A DNA stretch of 64,000 nt from Paenibacillus sp. BSR1-1 (GCF_030403775.1 NZ_JAQMWQ010000013.1:62001-126000); one strand, 5' to 3'; shown: positions 17,638-26,748, numbered from the stretch's first letter. Notes: generated by a model from the letters alone, not told the origin. A program made the numbers and translations.

Positions 17638-18474
17638 TTACCCAATGACAATCCTTTTCTCCCGTTCCTTGCCATGGCCGAATGCGCCAAAGCGTCCGCA
17701 CGTTTCTGCCGCAGCGGCAGCACCCTTTTGCATCGCCGTCTTTGCATCACCATGCTGGACATACTCCTTTAAGAACACAGCCACAAATGTATCGCCAGCT
17801 CCTAATGTATCAACGACATCAGCCTCGGCAATTCCATGTTCATAAACCTGACGGGAATCTGAAAATACGGATCCTTCTGATCCTCTGGTTACAATCACAT
17901 TTGGTGTTCCTGCTGCATGAACTTTCGCGATCAGCGCTTCACACTCTTGCTTCGTTAAATCGCCTCCAGAGAAGATGGCAAATTTGATATGAGGACAAAC
18001 CAGCTCCAAATACTCATCATCGTACCTTGTTGAAAAATCAAAGGAAATATCGATGTATTTTTTCAATAAAGGCAGGTCCTTTTCGATATAACTATATACG
18101 CTTGTGTGCAGCAATGAGAAAGTACTAATAAACTCCAATTCTGCTTCTGCAAAATTCAGTTTTACAAGCTTTTGAACCCCGCCTTTATTCGAGCCTACAA
18201 ACTTCCGATCGCCATGCTCGTCTAAAGTGACAACAGCCTCACCTGATGGTCCAAACACTTTACGAACCTGGGAAACATCGATATTTTCCTGCTTTAACGA
18301 ACTGACGATATGATCGCCCTCTTCATCATTCCCGACAATTCCAATATAGGAAACGAACTCGGCGCCATACCGTCTCCAAAATACCGCTACATTGACGGCA
18401 TTTCCGCCAGGGAACATCTCCCCGCGGTCTTCATAGTAATCTACTACGTTATCTCCAACAGCAATTAACTTCAT
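17638..18474 (-). CDS. frlD: Fructosamine (fructoselysine-type) 6-kinase, PfkB family
   Basis: 278-residue ribokinase/PfkB-fold kinase expected to phosphorylate incoming fructosamines at C6 before deglycation. N-terminal signature GGNAVNVAVFWRRYGA and the C-terminal ATP/anion-hole motif DTLGAGDTF with its catalytic Asp are visible. The start at 18474 is supported by GGGAGG nine bases upstream; the longer frame to 18522 has no site and crosses a hairpin. It is the last gene of the transporter operon, as in B. subtilis frlBONMD. Confidence 0.87.
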   Translation of the reverse strand: MKLIAVGDNVVDYYEDRGEMFPGGNAVNVAVFWRRYGAEFVSYIGIVGNDEEGDHIVSSLKQENIDVSQVRKVFGPSGEAVVTLDEHGDRKFVGSNKGGVQKLVKLNFAEAELEFISTFSLLHTSVYSYIEKDLPLLKKYIDISFDFSTRYDDEYLELVCPHIKFAIFSGGDLTKQECEALIAKVHAAGTPNVIVTRGSEGSVFSDSRQVYEHGIAEADVVDTLGAGDTFVAVFLKEYVQHGDAKTAMQKGAAAAAETCGRFGAFGHGKEREKRIVIG

Positions 18475-18505
18475 AATTGAATCCTCCCATTCGTTGAATA
18501 GCAGA

Positions 18506-18530
18506 AAGATACAACGAAACATTGTATCTT
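18506..18530. other. Hairpin between frlB2 and frlD
   Basis: AAGATACAA (18506-18514) pairs perfectly with TTGTATCTT (18522-18530) around a 7-nt loop. There is no U-tract, so it is probably an mRNA stability or processing element. Confidence 0.6.
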
Positions 18531-18543
18531 CCCGCCAATTATT

Positions 18544-19557
18544 TTAATAAGTTACCGTACGATAATATCTTCTAATCTCTAACGAGTGATTGCGTTTATC
18601 TTCTAAATGGACACTGAGTCTTTGAAGCTGCGTAGATGTAACAATTGGTGATAAATATTTTCTAAACTCTTCGCTGATCCCTTCTAGCTCGTAATCCTTC
18701 GTATCAAGGATTGTTACCTTCTTCGTATACTTTTCTGAAAAGCGCTCCACCCGTTCCATCAGCGGGCGCGTTTCATCTTCACCCGTTAGGAGAATCATGC
18801 TTGTGTTTTCATCGACTAACTCCAATGTGCCATGGAAAAATTCTGCTGCGTGAATCGACTTTGTTTTGATCCACTGCATTTCCTCCAACACACACATCGC
18901 ATAGGAGTAAGCGCGGCCCCAAGTTGAACCGGATCCTACCACCATATGATAAGGCTCATCTTTATAGGCAACAGCAAATGCTTCTGCCCTAGCTTCGAAC
19001 TGTTCTTTTACTTCGATTAATTTTTCAGGAAGTACCTCTAATTGGGCTGCGAATGTCTCATAGTTAGGGAAATCGCCATTTTTATTCATTAATTTAAAAA
19101 TCAACAAATAGAGCACTAACTGATTGGAATCGCTGGCAAAATCATTTTCTGCAAAATTCACAAGCGGAAAATCAACTGTATCAGCAAGCGGCTTATTGTA
19201 TTCGCCTGTCAAGCCAATCGTTGTCGCTCCCCTTTCTTTACAGTATTTTGCTGCAGCGACTGTCTCTTCTGTCGTTCCAGATAGTGATGAAAGAATCACA
19301 AGAGAATCTGAAGTAAACTGTTTATGATTCTGCAGCACAAATTCTGCTGCGATTTCCGCATAAGCTGGAATCGTCGATGTCGAGTTAATCATATATTCAA
19401 ACGGATAAAAGGTTGCTACTGCTCCGCCAGAGCCAATTAAGAAAATATTCTTAAACCCTTTTTCATAAACCTGGTCCGCAACACGCTCAATTTCCTCTCG
19501 AAGGCCCACAGCCCCGCAAGTTACTGTAAGATATTTTTCCCTGTTAAAATTCAACAT
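18544..19557 (-). CDS. Second SIS-domain sugar-phosphate deglycase (FrlB/GfrF-like)
   Basis: 337-residue paralogue of the deglycase at 16443 with the same two-SIS layout (FLIGSGGAVATFYP, LVILSSLSGTTEETV, IHAAEFFHGTLELV). It is clearly divergent, so a different phosphorylated Amadori or glucosamine-type substrate is plausible. Enterobacterial gfr systems use two deglycases, one for fructoselysine-6-P and one for glucoselysine-6-P, which is the nearest precedent. The ATG at 19557 has GGGAG upstream; an in-frame GTG at 19566 is the alternative. It lies between the permeases and frlD, with an operator-like palindrome just upstream. Confidence 0.8.
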   Translation of the reverse strand: MLNFNREKYLTVTCGAVGLREEIERVADQVYEKGFKNIFLIGSGGAVATFYPFEYMINSTSTIPAYAEIAAEFVLQNHKQFTSDSLVILSSLSGTTEETVAAAKYCKERGATTIGLTGEYNKPLADTVDFPLVNFAENDFASDSNQLVLYLLIFKLMNKNGDFPNYETFAAQLEVLPEKLIEVKEQFEARAEAFAVAYKDEPYHMVVGSGSTWGRAYSYAMCVLEEMQWIKTKSIHAAEFFHGTLELVDENTSMILLTGEDETRPLMERVERFSEKYTKKVTILDTKDYELEGISEEFRKYLSPIVTSTQLQRLSVHLEDKRNHSLEIRRYYRTVTY

Positions 19558-19591
19558 TCCTTTCACTCCCTTTGGTTTATATGCAATACAT

Positions 19592-19605
19592 TATAATACG
19601 TTATA
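19592..19605. promoter_or_regulatory. Operator-like palindrome upstream of the second deglycase gene
   Basis: TATAATACGTTATA, a variant of TATAAnnTTATA with a 4-nt centre, overlapping a minus-strand TATAAT. Possibly an internal regulated promoter. Confidence 0.4.
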
Positions 19606-19639
19606 TAATTATTCGAGAAGCAGGGGATATTTCCCCCTA

Positions 19640-20560
19640 TTATCCCTTGACGCTTCCCTCTGCCAAACCGCGGACAAAAAATTTCTGCATGAAAATAAAT
19701 ATGATTATCAGTGGCAGTGCGGATATAACCAACCCAGCCATTAAAACTCCCCAGTTCGTATTAAGCGCATCTTTAAAGACTAATAGACCGGAAGTTATCG
19801 GCTTTAATTCTTCTGTTTGAATGAAGAGGATCGAAAATAAAAACTCGTTCCAAGCATAATAAGCGGTTAAAATTATACCCGTAAACATAATCGGTTTGCT
19901 CATTGGCATGTAGATTCTTGCGAATACATCCAAGCTTGACGCTCCATCCAGAAATGCGGATTCCTCCAGCTCTTTCGGAATCGACAAGAAGAAGGACCGG
20001 ATTAATAGAACCGTTAATGGAATCCGATAAGCCGTAAAGGTTAAAATCAGAGCCCAATGCGTATCAAATATCCCCATTTTTTGAACTAATTCATAAAGAG
20101 GGATTAAACTGCTCTGAGGTGAAAACATCAGGCCGGCTGAAACGAAAAGCAGCAGAAATTTGCCGCCTTTAAGTTGATAACGAGTCAACCCAAAAGCACA
20201 GGCTGCACTGATTAAAACCGTCAGAATACAGGTGCCTCCCGTGATAATCAAGCTATTAACGAAGTAGCTGGAAACCCCTTGTTCCCAGGCTGTCGTATAG
20301 TTTGAAAAGAGCCATTCTTTCGGAAGTCCCCAGCTGTCGTTAAAAATCTCAGCTGTATTTTTAAAAGAATTGACAATCATCCAAAATAAAGGATAGGCAA
20401 TGGCAATAAAGTATAGAGTTAGGAAAAGAAAGATTAGTCCGACTGTAATTGATAAGCCTGGCTTTCTTTTGGAAGCCTTAAAGTTTTTATTCGGAAACTT
20501 TAAGACCTTTCCGCCGGGACTAACCATTTGTGAATCTTCATGTGCTTCCATCGGCTTCAT
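19640..20560 (-). CDS. frlM: ABC sugar permease, MalG type (FrlM-like)
   Basis: 306-residue inner-membrane permease with about six helices after a 35-residue polar N-terminus. The EAA loop that contacts the ATPase is visible as EELEESAFLDGASSLDVFARIYMPMSKP. It ends with the family tail KFFVRGLAEGSVKG. It starts 3 nt from the frlN stop, so it is co-translated with it, and probably imports fructosamines with FrlN and FrlO. No ATPase is encoded nearby; in B. subtilis the shared MsmX energises FrlONM. Confidence 0.88.
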   Translation of the reverse strand: MKPMEAHEDSQMVSPGGKVLKFPNKNFKASKRKPGLSITVGLIFLFLTLYFIAIAYPLFWMIVNSFKNTAEIFNDSWGLPKEWLFSNYTTAWEQGVSSYFVNSLIITGGTCILTVLISAACAFGLTRYQLKGGKFLLLFVSAGLMFSPQSSLIPLYELVQKMGIFDTHWALILTFTAYRIPLTVLLIRSFFLSIPKELEESAFLDGASSLDVFARIYMPMSKPIMFTGIILTAYYAWNEFLFSILFIQTEELKPITSGLLVFKDALNTNWGVLMAGLVISALPLIIIFIFMQKFFVRGLAEGSVKG

Positions 20561-20562
20561 CT

Positions 20563-21438
20563 TTACTCCTCCCCTGTTTTTAAGAACTTATTTTGAATAA
20601 AATAGAAAATGAGTGTGATACCCAAAATCACGTTGGCAATCGCTGAAGCAAACCCAGGTTCATTATCAATAAACGCCTTCTGATATAGATATGTACTAAA
20701 AACTTGTGATGAGTTGCTTGGACCACCAGCTGTTAATACATACACCTCACTGAACACCAAGAAGGAGCCTGTCACCGTATAGATTAATAGAACAAATGTC
20801 ATTTCTTTTACCTGTGGAACAGTAATGCTGAAAAAAGTCCGGATTTTCCCTGCTCCATCGATGGTAGCAGCTTCATATAATTCTCCAGGGACTTTTTGAA
20901 CCGCTAACACATACAACATAACGGTATAACCGATACTTTGCCATTGGGAAACGGCAATGACAGCAAAAATTGATGTTTTTGGATTCCCCAGCCATCCTTC
21001 CGTCCATTCGCCCAAACCTACCAATCTTAAAAAGCTATTTAGCAAGCCGACATCTGGATTATAGATAAAGCTAAAGAGGATCCCAATAACCGTCATTGAA
21101 ATGAGAACCGGGATAAAAAAGGTTGTCCGGAAGAAGGTGGAAAATCTCCTGAAAATCTTATCTTCTAATATCGCTGCAATCACTAATCCAAGCCCAACCT
21201 GGAGGATAACGGAGATAATGGCGTATAGGAGATTGTTCTTAAGTACCGTGAAAAAGACGGGATCTTTAAACAAGCGTGTATAGTTATCTAGTGAAACAAA
21301 GCTTCTATCTAATGTGAATGGGTTCCATTCATAAAAGCCATTAATGATATTTCGAACCAATGGATAGTATACAAATAGGGCCAGCATCAATAAGGCAGGT
21401 GCCATATATACAAGCGGGATTATTCTCGTTCTACGCAT
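20563..21438 (-). CDS. frlN: ABC sugar permease, MalF type (FrlN-like)
   Basis: 291-residue permease with six predicted helices and the EAA loop ELYEAATIDGAGKIRTFFSITVPQ. It pairs with the adjacent MalG-type permease. A 94-nt gap holding a strong hairpin separates it from the binding-protein gene, typical for operons where the binding protein is made in excess. Confidence 0.88.
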   Translation of the reverse strand: MRRTRIIPLVYMAPALLMLALFVYYPLVRNIINGFYEWNPFTLDRSFVSLDNYTRLFKDPVFFTVLKNNLLYAIISVILQVGLGLVIAAILEDKIFRRFSTFFRTTFFIPVLISMTVIGILFSFIYNPDVGLLNSFLRLVGLGEWTEGWLGNPKTSIFAVIAVSQWQSIGYTVMLYVLAVQKVPGELYEAATIDGAGKIRTFFSITVPQVKEMTFVLLIYTVTGSFLVFSEVYVLTAGGPSNSSQVFSTYLYQKAFIDNEPGFASAIANVILGITLIFYFIQNKFLKTGEE

Positions 21439-21473
21439 CTATACCCCTCCCATCAACATCTATGAAAATGCCG

Positions 21474-21503
21474 GGTTAATAGGAAGCTAGTTTCCTATTA
21501 ACC
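21474..21503. other. Intercistronic hairpin between frlO and frlN
   Basis: GGTTAATAGGAA (21474-21485) and TTCCTATTAACC (21492-21503), a perfect 12-bp stem with a 6-nt loop and no U-tract. It is probably a 3' mRNA stabiliser for the binding-protein message or a partial terminator. Confidence 0.75.
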
Positions 21504-21531
21504 GACACCTTCTAGAATTCATTATTCTTTA

Positions 21532-22815
21532 TTACTTCACTTGCTTCGCTGCATCTTGTACGGCCTTCATGATTTGTTCTGGCTTCATCGTGCCGCCAAT
21601 CAAAGCTTGAACGCCATCGCCATAAGGCTTGAAAATTCGAGTATCTAATGCGCTGTCTGTCCAGATCAGCATGTTTGGCTGTTCTTTAATCATATCCATC
21701 GCTTTTACATCAGCTTCCGTTGCGGTATTGGCATTAACCGCTCCTTCAACCGTACTTGGCATACCGGTATCCTTAGCCAATTTTTCACCATTTGCCTTAG
21801 AAGTTAAGAATTCTAAGAACTCGACTGCTTCTTTAGGGTGTTTTGATTTACTGTGAACCATAAATCCTTCTGGAGCACCGATTAAGCCTCCCTGGTCGCC
21901 TTTAGCACCATCGATGGTCGGTACTTTAAAGGAATCCCATTTAAATGCAGCGTTTTTCATATACGTAATTTCCTGTGTTTCTAGGAACATGATCGCAGCT
22001 TTGCCGCCTAGGAATAAGTTTCTCGCTTCATCATGTGCAGTTGCATTTGGATTTTCATTAAAGTAAGGGCGTAATTCATCCAGCTTCTTTAATGCCTCAA
22101 CATAACTAGGATCTGTGAACTCTGCTCCCTTAAAGCTTAAATCTTTTGCTAACACATCCTGCGGTACAATTCTTTGATTCAATGCTGTTACATAGTGAGC
22201 AGCTGCCCATGGTGATTTATTTCCTAAGATGATTGGAGTCTGGCCGCTCTTTTTAATGGTTTTAAGTACAGTGATAAACTCATCCCATGTAGTTGGTGCT
22301 TTCAAACCTAATTTATCAAATAGATCTTTGTTGTAGAAGAATAGTTTACTGTCGGTAAATAGTGGAACACCATAGGTTTTGTCATCCTTTTGGAAGAATT
22401 TCACCTGTGATGCGATTAAATTGTCTGACCAGGCCTTGTCATCTTGATAGTATTTTGTAAGGTCTAAAGCTACGCCATCACGGATAAACTTCTGACCATA
22501 TTCTCCGGCCCAAGTGAAGAAAACATCCGGTGGATTCTGGCTTCCAAGAAGTACGTTTGCCTTTTGTTTGTAATCATCGTTTAACGCCGTTACTTGTTCA
22601 ACATGAACGTCTGGATGCTGCTTTTCAAACTCTTTAATCACACTATTAAAATATGTTTTGTATGGCTCATTTGGCCAGCGGTAGAAAAATGTGATCGTTT
22701 TCTTTCCATTTTCTGATTTGGATGAGGTAGAGCTGCTTGACGAACATCCTGCTAGTATTAATGACATTACCATGAATATACCAACTGCTAGAGTAAACCA
22801 ACGTTTCACATACAT
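21532..22815 (-). CDS. frlO: ABC transporter substrate-binding lipoprotein (FrlO-like)
   Basis: 427-residue extracytoplasmic sugar-binding protein of family 1. The lipobox LILAGCSS near residue 24 gives a lipid-anchored mature protein, followed by a Ser-rich linker. The mature domain has the bilobal pattern (TTWDEFITVLKTIKKSGQTP, FLGGKAAIMFLETQE). It is the first gene of the operon frlO-frlN-frlM-frlB2-frlD. Fructosamine specificity is inferred from neighbours. Confidence 0.87.
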   Translation of the reverse strand: MYVKRWFTLAVGIFMVMSLILAGCSSSSSTSSKSENGKKTITFFYRWPNEPYKTYFNSVIKEFEKQHPDVHVEQVTALNDDYKQKANVLLGSQNPPDVFFTWAGEYGQKFIRDGVALDLTKYYQDDKAWSDNLIASQVKFFQKDDKTYGVPLFTDSKLFFYNKDLFDKLGLKAPTTWDEFITVLKTIKKSGQTPIILGNKSPWAAAHYVTALNQRIVPQDVLAKDLSFKGAEFTDPSYVEALKKLDELRPYFNENPNATAHDEARNLFLGGKAAIMFLETQEITYMKNAAFKWDSFKVPTIDGAKGDQGGLIGAPEGFMVHSKSKHPKEAVEFLEFLTSKANGEKLAKDTGMPSTVEGAVNANTATEADVKAMDMIKEQPNMLIWTDSALDTRIFKPYGDGVQALIGGTMKPEQIMKAVQDAAKQVK

Positions 22816-22846
22816 ACCCCCAATTAATTATTCCTTATACAACTCA

Positions 22847-22861
22847 TCTAAAACGCTTTCA
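22847..22861 (-). promoter_or_regulatory. CcpA (cre) site in the frlO leader
   Basis: Minus strand ATGAAAGCGTTTTAG fits WTGNAANCGNWNNCW at all but the final two positions. It lies between promoter and start codon, where CcpA can block elongation under good carbon supply. Confidence 0.65.
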
Positions 22862-22938
22862 TCTTTAAATAGGTTCAGTACTGCAGCTCTTTAGCCTCCC
22901 TCTCTATGGAACACGTTATATCTCATGTCCAATTGTAT

Positions 22939-22976
22939 TATAAGATTATATTACATACTATAACGTTTGAAGTCAA
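22939..22976 (-). promoter_or_regulatory. frlO promoter with embedded FrlR operator
   Basis: Minus strand TTGACT (22971-22976) - 17 nt - TAATAT (22948-22953), with TATAATCTTATA (22939-22950) across the -10. It has the same layout as the frlB promoter. Confidence 0.65.
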
Positions 22977-23165
22977 TATCGAAATAAGGGGAATTTTCAA
23001 ATTATTTTTAATACAGCACCCTCTCTATTAATAAAACTACTATAGGTATACTACGATAGTTTATTTATAAGATAAAATACCATAAAATCAGTAATTATAA
23101 TAGTTAAAATATTATTAAAATTACAATTGCTTATTTCCAATTCCCACAAAGCTGTTATAAAATAA
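22977..23165. other. AT-rich intergenic region
   Basis: Between the frlO promoter and the SDR terminator. Very AT-rich; I see no gene or clear signal. Confidence 0.5.
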
Positions 23166-23190
23166 CAAAAAGCCAGTCAAATGACTGGCT
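23166..23190 (-). terminator. Terminator of the licCA-licB-SDR operon
   Basis: Minus strand AGCCAGTC-ATTT-GACTGGCT then TTTTG. Confidence 0.85.
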
Positions 23191-23205
23191 TCATTAGGAA
23201 TACTA

Positions 23206-23982
23206 TTAATTTGAATTCGCCGACATCCCGCCATCAATCCGATGCTGGCTGCCGCTAATAAAGGAACTATCATCGGAAGCAAGGAATAGTACAAGATTCG
23301 CAACATCTATCGGCTCCGCGTAACGGCCGAATGGAATCAGCCCAGCAAACATTTCCCTTGCCTTTTCTGATTCACCCGGGTTCATTGCCTCTTCAATCGA
23401 CCTCATCATTCTCGTATTCACACTTGTCGGGTGAATCGAATTGACCCTTACATTGGCATGTGCCGCTTCATTGGCGGCTGTTTTTGTCAGCCCGACAACA
23501 GCATGCTTGGCCGCTACATACGGCCCTAAGTCTGTATACCCCATCCAGCTGGCATCTGACGCCGTATTAATAATGCTGCCGCTACGTTGTTCCATCATGA
23601 TCGGCAATACATGCTTTAAGCCTAAAAACACACCCCTTACATTGACATTCATCACCTTATCAAAATCCTCAACCGATACATCCACTAACTTGCCAATCGG
23701 CCCCTCAATACCGGCATTGTTAAAGAAAATATCGATTTTTCCAAAATGGTCCATAGTCGTTCTGACATAATTCACAGTGTCCGCTTCCTTAGAAACATCC
23801 GCCTGTACAACAAGCACTTCACCGAAAATCACAAGCTCTTCCTTGGCCTTGAGCAGTTTCTCCTCGGTTTGTCCAACTAAAACAACCTTCGCCCCTTCTC
23901 TTAAAAATAACCCGGCCGTTTCAATACCGATGCCGCCTGCTCCACCCGTAATAATCGCTACTTTTCCATCTAATTTCCCCAT
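23206..23982 (-). CDS. Short-chain dehydrogenase/reductase
   Basis: 258-residue classical SDR. The NAD(P)-binding motif GGAGGIG is at about 13-19, NNAG at about 89-92, and the catalytic Ser-Tyr-Lys set appears as NTASDAS...YVAAKHAVVG. An acidic residue after the second strand is not evident, so cofactor preference is unclear. It is the last gene of a three-gene operon after the choline kinase fusion and the permease. In pneumococcal lic loci an unrelated alcohol dehydrogenase (TarJ) is adjacent, so a role in making the acceptor polyol or in choline oxidation is possible but unproven. The ATG at 23982 has GAGAGGGG upstream; the 27-nt longer frame has no site. Confidence 0.85.
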   Translation of the reverse strand: MGKLDGKVAIITGGAGGIGIETAGLFLREGAKVVLVGQTEEKLLKAKEELVIFGEVLVVQADVSKEADTVNYVRTTMDHFGKIDIFFNNAGIEGPIGKLVDVSVEDFDKVMNVNVRGVFLGLKHVLPIMMEQRSGSIINTASDASWMGYTDLGPYVAAKHAVVGLTKTAANEAAHANVRVNSIHPTSVNTRMMRSIEEAMNPGESEKAREMFAGLIPFGRYAEPIDVANLVLFLASDDSSFISGSQHRIDGGMSANSN

Positions 23983-24021
23983 TATGTATCCCCTCTCTCC
24001 ATCAGCCAAAAAGGCAGCAAA

Positions 24022-24987
24022 TTAAGCTGCTGCCTTTTTGAACAATTTTTTGAAGTTAAGTTCATCTGGATTTGCGACAGTAATAATTGAACCGACTATA
24101 ATCATGACACTGCAAATGAGCAGTTTTGCTGTAACCGGACTTCCAAAGAAGATAAACCCGAAGAAAATCGTCCAAGAAACATAGGTAATATTGAGGGCCA
24201 TTGCTCTTGTCGGACCAATTTCGTTAATCGCTTTGTAGTAGCCTAAGTAAGAAACGGCGCCACATAATCCGACTGATGCAATATAGATCATTTCTTTAGA
24301 CATGATAATGTCACCGACTACCGCATAACCGCCAAAGATTGGAATGATGATCAATCCGAATACCAAGGCAGACGTGACTTGTCGAATCTGCAGGGCATGC
24401 TCTGGTGTTACATCATCCTTCATCCCATAAGCGCAGATAACACATTCCATCCCCCAGCCAAAAACGGAGCCTAAAGCAAAAATGAACCCTAATGTAGCGT
24501 TAGGCCCAAGTCCCCCGCTTGAGTAACCTAAAATAAAAATAAAGAGGATACTTACAAAAAGTCCGATCCAGTTTCTGATCGAAAGTTTATCCTTTAACCA
24601 TAAGAAGGCAAACAAGGCGCCAACAGCCGGATAGACGGCTGAAATCGAAGCCGTGTACGAAGCCCCGATATATTTTACAGCTAACACGTAACAAGTCATA
24701 CCGACCGGACCGCCCATTAACGCTGCCAGCATGACGTAACGGCCGCTGCGAGTCATCATCTTCGCGAACGAGTTCTTTAGTTCCCCTTTAAACGCCATAT
24801 AAATCATGACCCATACAGCTGAAAAGGCATCATGGAAATAGGTGCTAATCAGCGGAGCTAAAAAGATGATTTTGTCCGTTGACACAAATAAAGTATGTGC
24901 TAGGATCACTCCAATAAAAACAGTATCCAATGCCCACGTTATCGCTGAAATTAAGCCTGCTAATGAACCTTTAGTTTTTGTATTCAA
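24022..24987 (-). CDS. licB: LicB-like choline permease (DMT/EamA family)
   Basis: 321-residue ten-helix drug/metabolite transporter family protein. Segments GGPVGMTCYVLAVKYIGAS, SISAVYPAVGALFAFLWLKD and SYLGYYKAINEIGPTRAMAL follow pneumococcal LicB closely as I remember it. LicB takes up choline for surface decoration. It overlaps the end of the LicC-LicA fusion gene by 17 nt, so the two are co-translated, which supports choline or a related amino alcohol as substrate. Confidence 0.83.
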   Translation of the reverse strand: MNTKTKGSLAGLISAITWALDTVFIGVILAHTLFVSTDKIIFLAPLISTYFHDAFSAVWVMIYMAFKGELKNSFAKMMTRSGRYVMLAALMGGPVGMTCYVLAVKYIGASYTASISAVYPAVGALFAFLWLKDKLSIRNWIGLFVSILFIFILGYSSGGLGPNATLGFIFALGSVFGWGMECVICAYGMKDDVTPEHALQIRQVTSALVFGLIIIPIFGGYAVVGDIIMSKEMIYIASVGLCGAVSYLGYYKAINEIGPTRAMALNITYVSWTIFFGFIFFGSPVTAKLLICSVMIIVGSIITVANPDELNFKKLFKKAAA

Positions 24988-26599
24988 GCACTTTCCCCTC
25001 CCCTAAAATCTTCTTAATATTTTCTTTAGCACGATCGAAACGATGAATTCCATATGAACCGAAATCATCACCTGCTGCTTCCTTTATGACCGTCCAGGTG
25101 CTCCATAAGAAATCCTGGAAGATCTTATTCATTAAGATTCTTGTTTTGATCTCTTCCGTAACTTCTTCTCCCTTAAAGTAATGGGATAAGAACAATTCCT
25201 CGTCTTCAGGTGAAAACACACTTTCCATCGAATGTGCCGCGATGTCCCACATTGGATCACTCAAGCCGCTGTATTCCCAGTCAATTAGATATAGTCTTTC
25301 GCCGCTTTTCACCATGTTTTCGGCAACAGGGTCAATATGGCAAGGGACAAACTGAATATTCATCGCTTTATAAATCCGTTCAATTTCCTTCACCTGACTG
25401 CGAACTTCCTCGTAGCCTTCATAAAATTGGCCTTCGGCATTGATGACTAATTGTTCATATTTATCCATTTCCTTAAATACATCCCACGTATTTTCCATAG
25501 GAATATTCGATTGATGCAGCGTGCGTAATCGGTCCGTCGTCAGCTCCATGATGTCTTCACGCTTACACATTTTTCCGTTTAACGTTTCGGCATTTGGAAT
25601 AATCTCCGAAATCTTCACACCCGTTTCGGAATTAAAATAAATTAATGGCGAGTCGATGCCGATTTCACTGACAAGATTGGAATTGATTTTTTCTGCGAAT
25701 CTATTAATCATGGCTTCCGTTCCAACGCCTGCAATCCGCAGGACATAGTCCTTTTGATTCGTTAAGGTAATCTTGAAGTTTTTATTTGTCATTCCGCCAA
25801 AAGGAACAATGCTTTCAATCTCAGCTTCAGTTACATTTAACGCTTTTGTGACCAGTTCATGAATTTGCTCTTTTTTAAATTGAGCTTCCCTGCGTTTTAA
25901 TTTTGGCAGCACAACATTTCTGGCATTGATATAATCTTCATTGGTATCGATATCCGTCCAGATTAAGTCATTCATTTTAACAAAGCCGACATTATACTCT
26001 CTTGCAACATCCAACAGTAAGTATTCATAGTTTAAATAAGGGTTTTTATTCTCTTTATATTCCTCTATCATTTTGGAAAAAACCTCAAAGGAAAGCTTAC
26101 TGATGCCAACCATTTCGCCATCAATCCTATTAAATTGCGCGATATCCTTTGAAATTTTGTATAAATAGCCGTTCTTTAACTCAACAAAAGCCTCAGCCCC
26201 GGATCCGCTTTCATTTGCAAGCAAAATGCAGGACCTTTGGCTATTTTCGAGTAATTGATCAAAAGTCTCTTCCTCTGTGTAGATATCATGCTCCACCAAA
26301 AGAAAATCGCCTGTTATGTATTCTGCTGCACAGGCAAGCGATGCCATCGATCCCGTCCACTTGAACTTGTTGTTTTCGGCTAAATAAACTCCTTCAACAT
26401 CCTTCAAGAAATCAAAAGATTCCTTCTTATAGCCTGTTACGATGACAATTTTTTCGATTCCTTTTTGCTTTAATAGATTTAGGTTTCTAGTTAATAAATT
26501 ACTATTATCCAATTCAAGCAGGCTAACCGGCTCGTCAAAATCCACACTTTTTCCTGCCGCTAAAATAACCGCTTCACGTACTTTATATTGATTTTCCAT
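24971..26599 (-). CDS. licCA: Bifunctional cytidylyltransferase-choline kinase fusion (LicC-LicA)
   Basis: 542 residues. Residues 1-225 are a nucleotidyltransferase fold like LicC (VILAAGK, KGIEKIVIVTGYKKESFDFL, DFLLVEHDIY). Residues 240-535 match LicA-type choline kinase: FGGMTNKNF, the Brenner-type motif CHIDPVAEN (H421, D423, N428) and LIDWEYSGLSDPMWDIA (D440, metal-binding). Together they should convert choline to phosphocholine and then CDP-choline. LicCA fusions are known from treponemes. Oddity: the nucleotide-binding loop is degenerate, lacking the usual GxGTR and the PK lysine (AAGKSVDFDEPVSLLE), so the transferase half may be divergent or altered. It heads the operon with licB and the SDR. 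Confidence 0.83.
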   Translation of the reverse strand: MENQYKVREAVILAAGKSVDFDEPVSLLELDNSNLLTRNLNLLKQKGIEKIVIVTGYKKESFDFLKDVEGVYLAENNKFKWTGSMASLACAAEYITGDFLLVEHDIYTEEETFDQLLENSQRSCILLANESGSGAEAFVELKNGYLYKISKDIAQFNRIDGEMVGISKLSFEVFSKMIEEYKENKNPYLNYEYLLLDVAREYNVGFVKMNDLIWTDIDTNEDYINARNVVLPKLKRREAQFKKEQIHELVTKALNVTEAEIESIVPFGGMTNKNFKITLTNQKDYVLRIAGVGTEAMINRFAEKINSNLVSEIGIDSPLIYFNSETGVKISEIIPNAETLNGKMCKREDIMELTTDRLRTLHQSNIPMENTWDVFKEMDKYEQLVINAEGQFYEGYEEVRSQVKEIERIYKAMNIQFVPCHIDPVAENMVKSGERLYLIDWEYSGLSDPMWDIAAHSMESVFSPEDEELFLSHYFKGEEVTEEIKTRILMNKIFQDFLWSTWTVIKEAAGDDFGSYGIHRFDRAKENIKKILGEGKVLEYKN

Positions 26600-26748
26600 G
26601 TGGTGCCTCCCAAATGTTCATTTTATGAATTAATTCAATTTTTGAACTTATTATTATCTTAGCAGTAAAACTGGGCTTTTGTAAATTAAATTTTTTCAAA
26701 AAATGTCGACATTTGGTGAGGCTTGTCCACAAAAAAATCCAATAAATG
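26600..26748. promoter_or_regulatory. licCA upstream region
   Basis: A plausible minus-strand promoter TTTACA - 18 nt - TAAGAT lies at about 26655-26690. AAATGTCGACATTT (26701-26714) is a perfect 14-bp palindrome upstream of it and a candidate operator. Confidence 0.4.
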
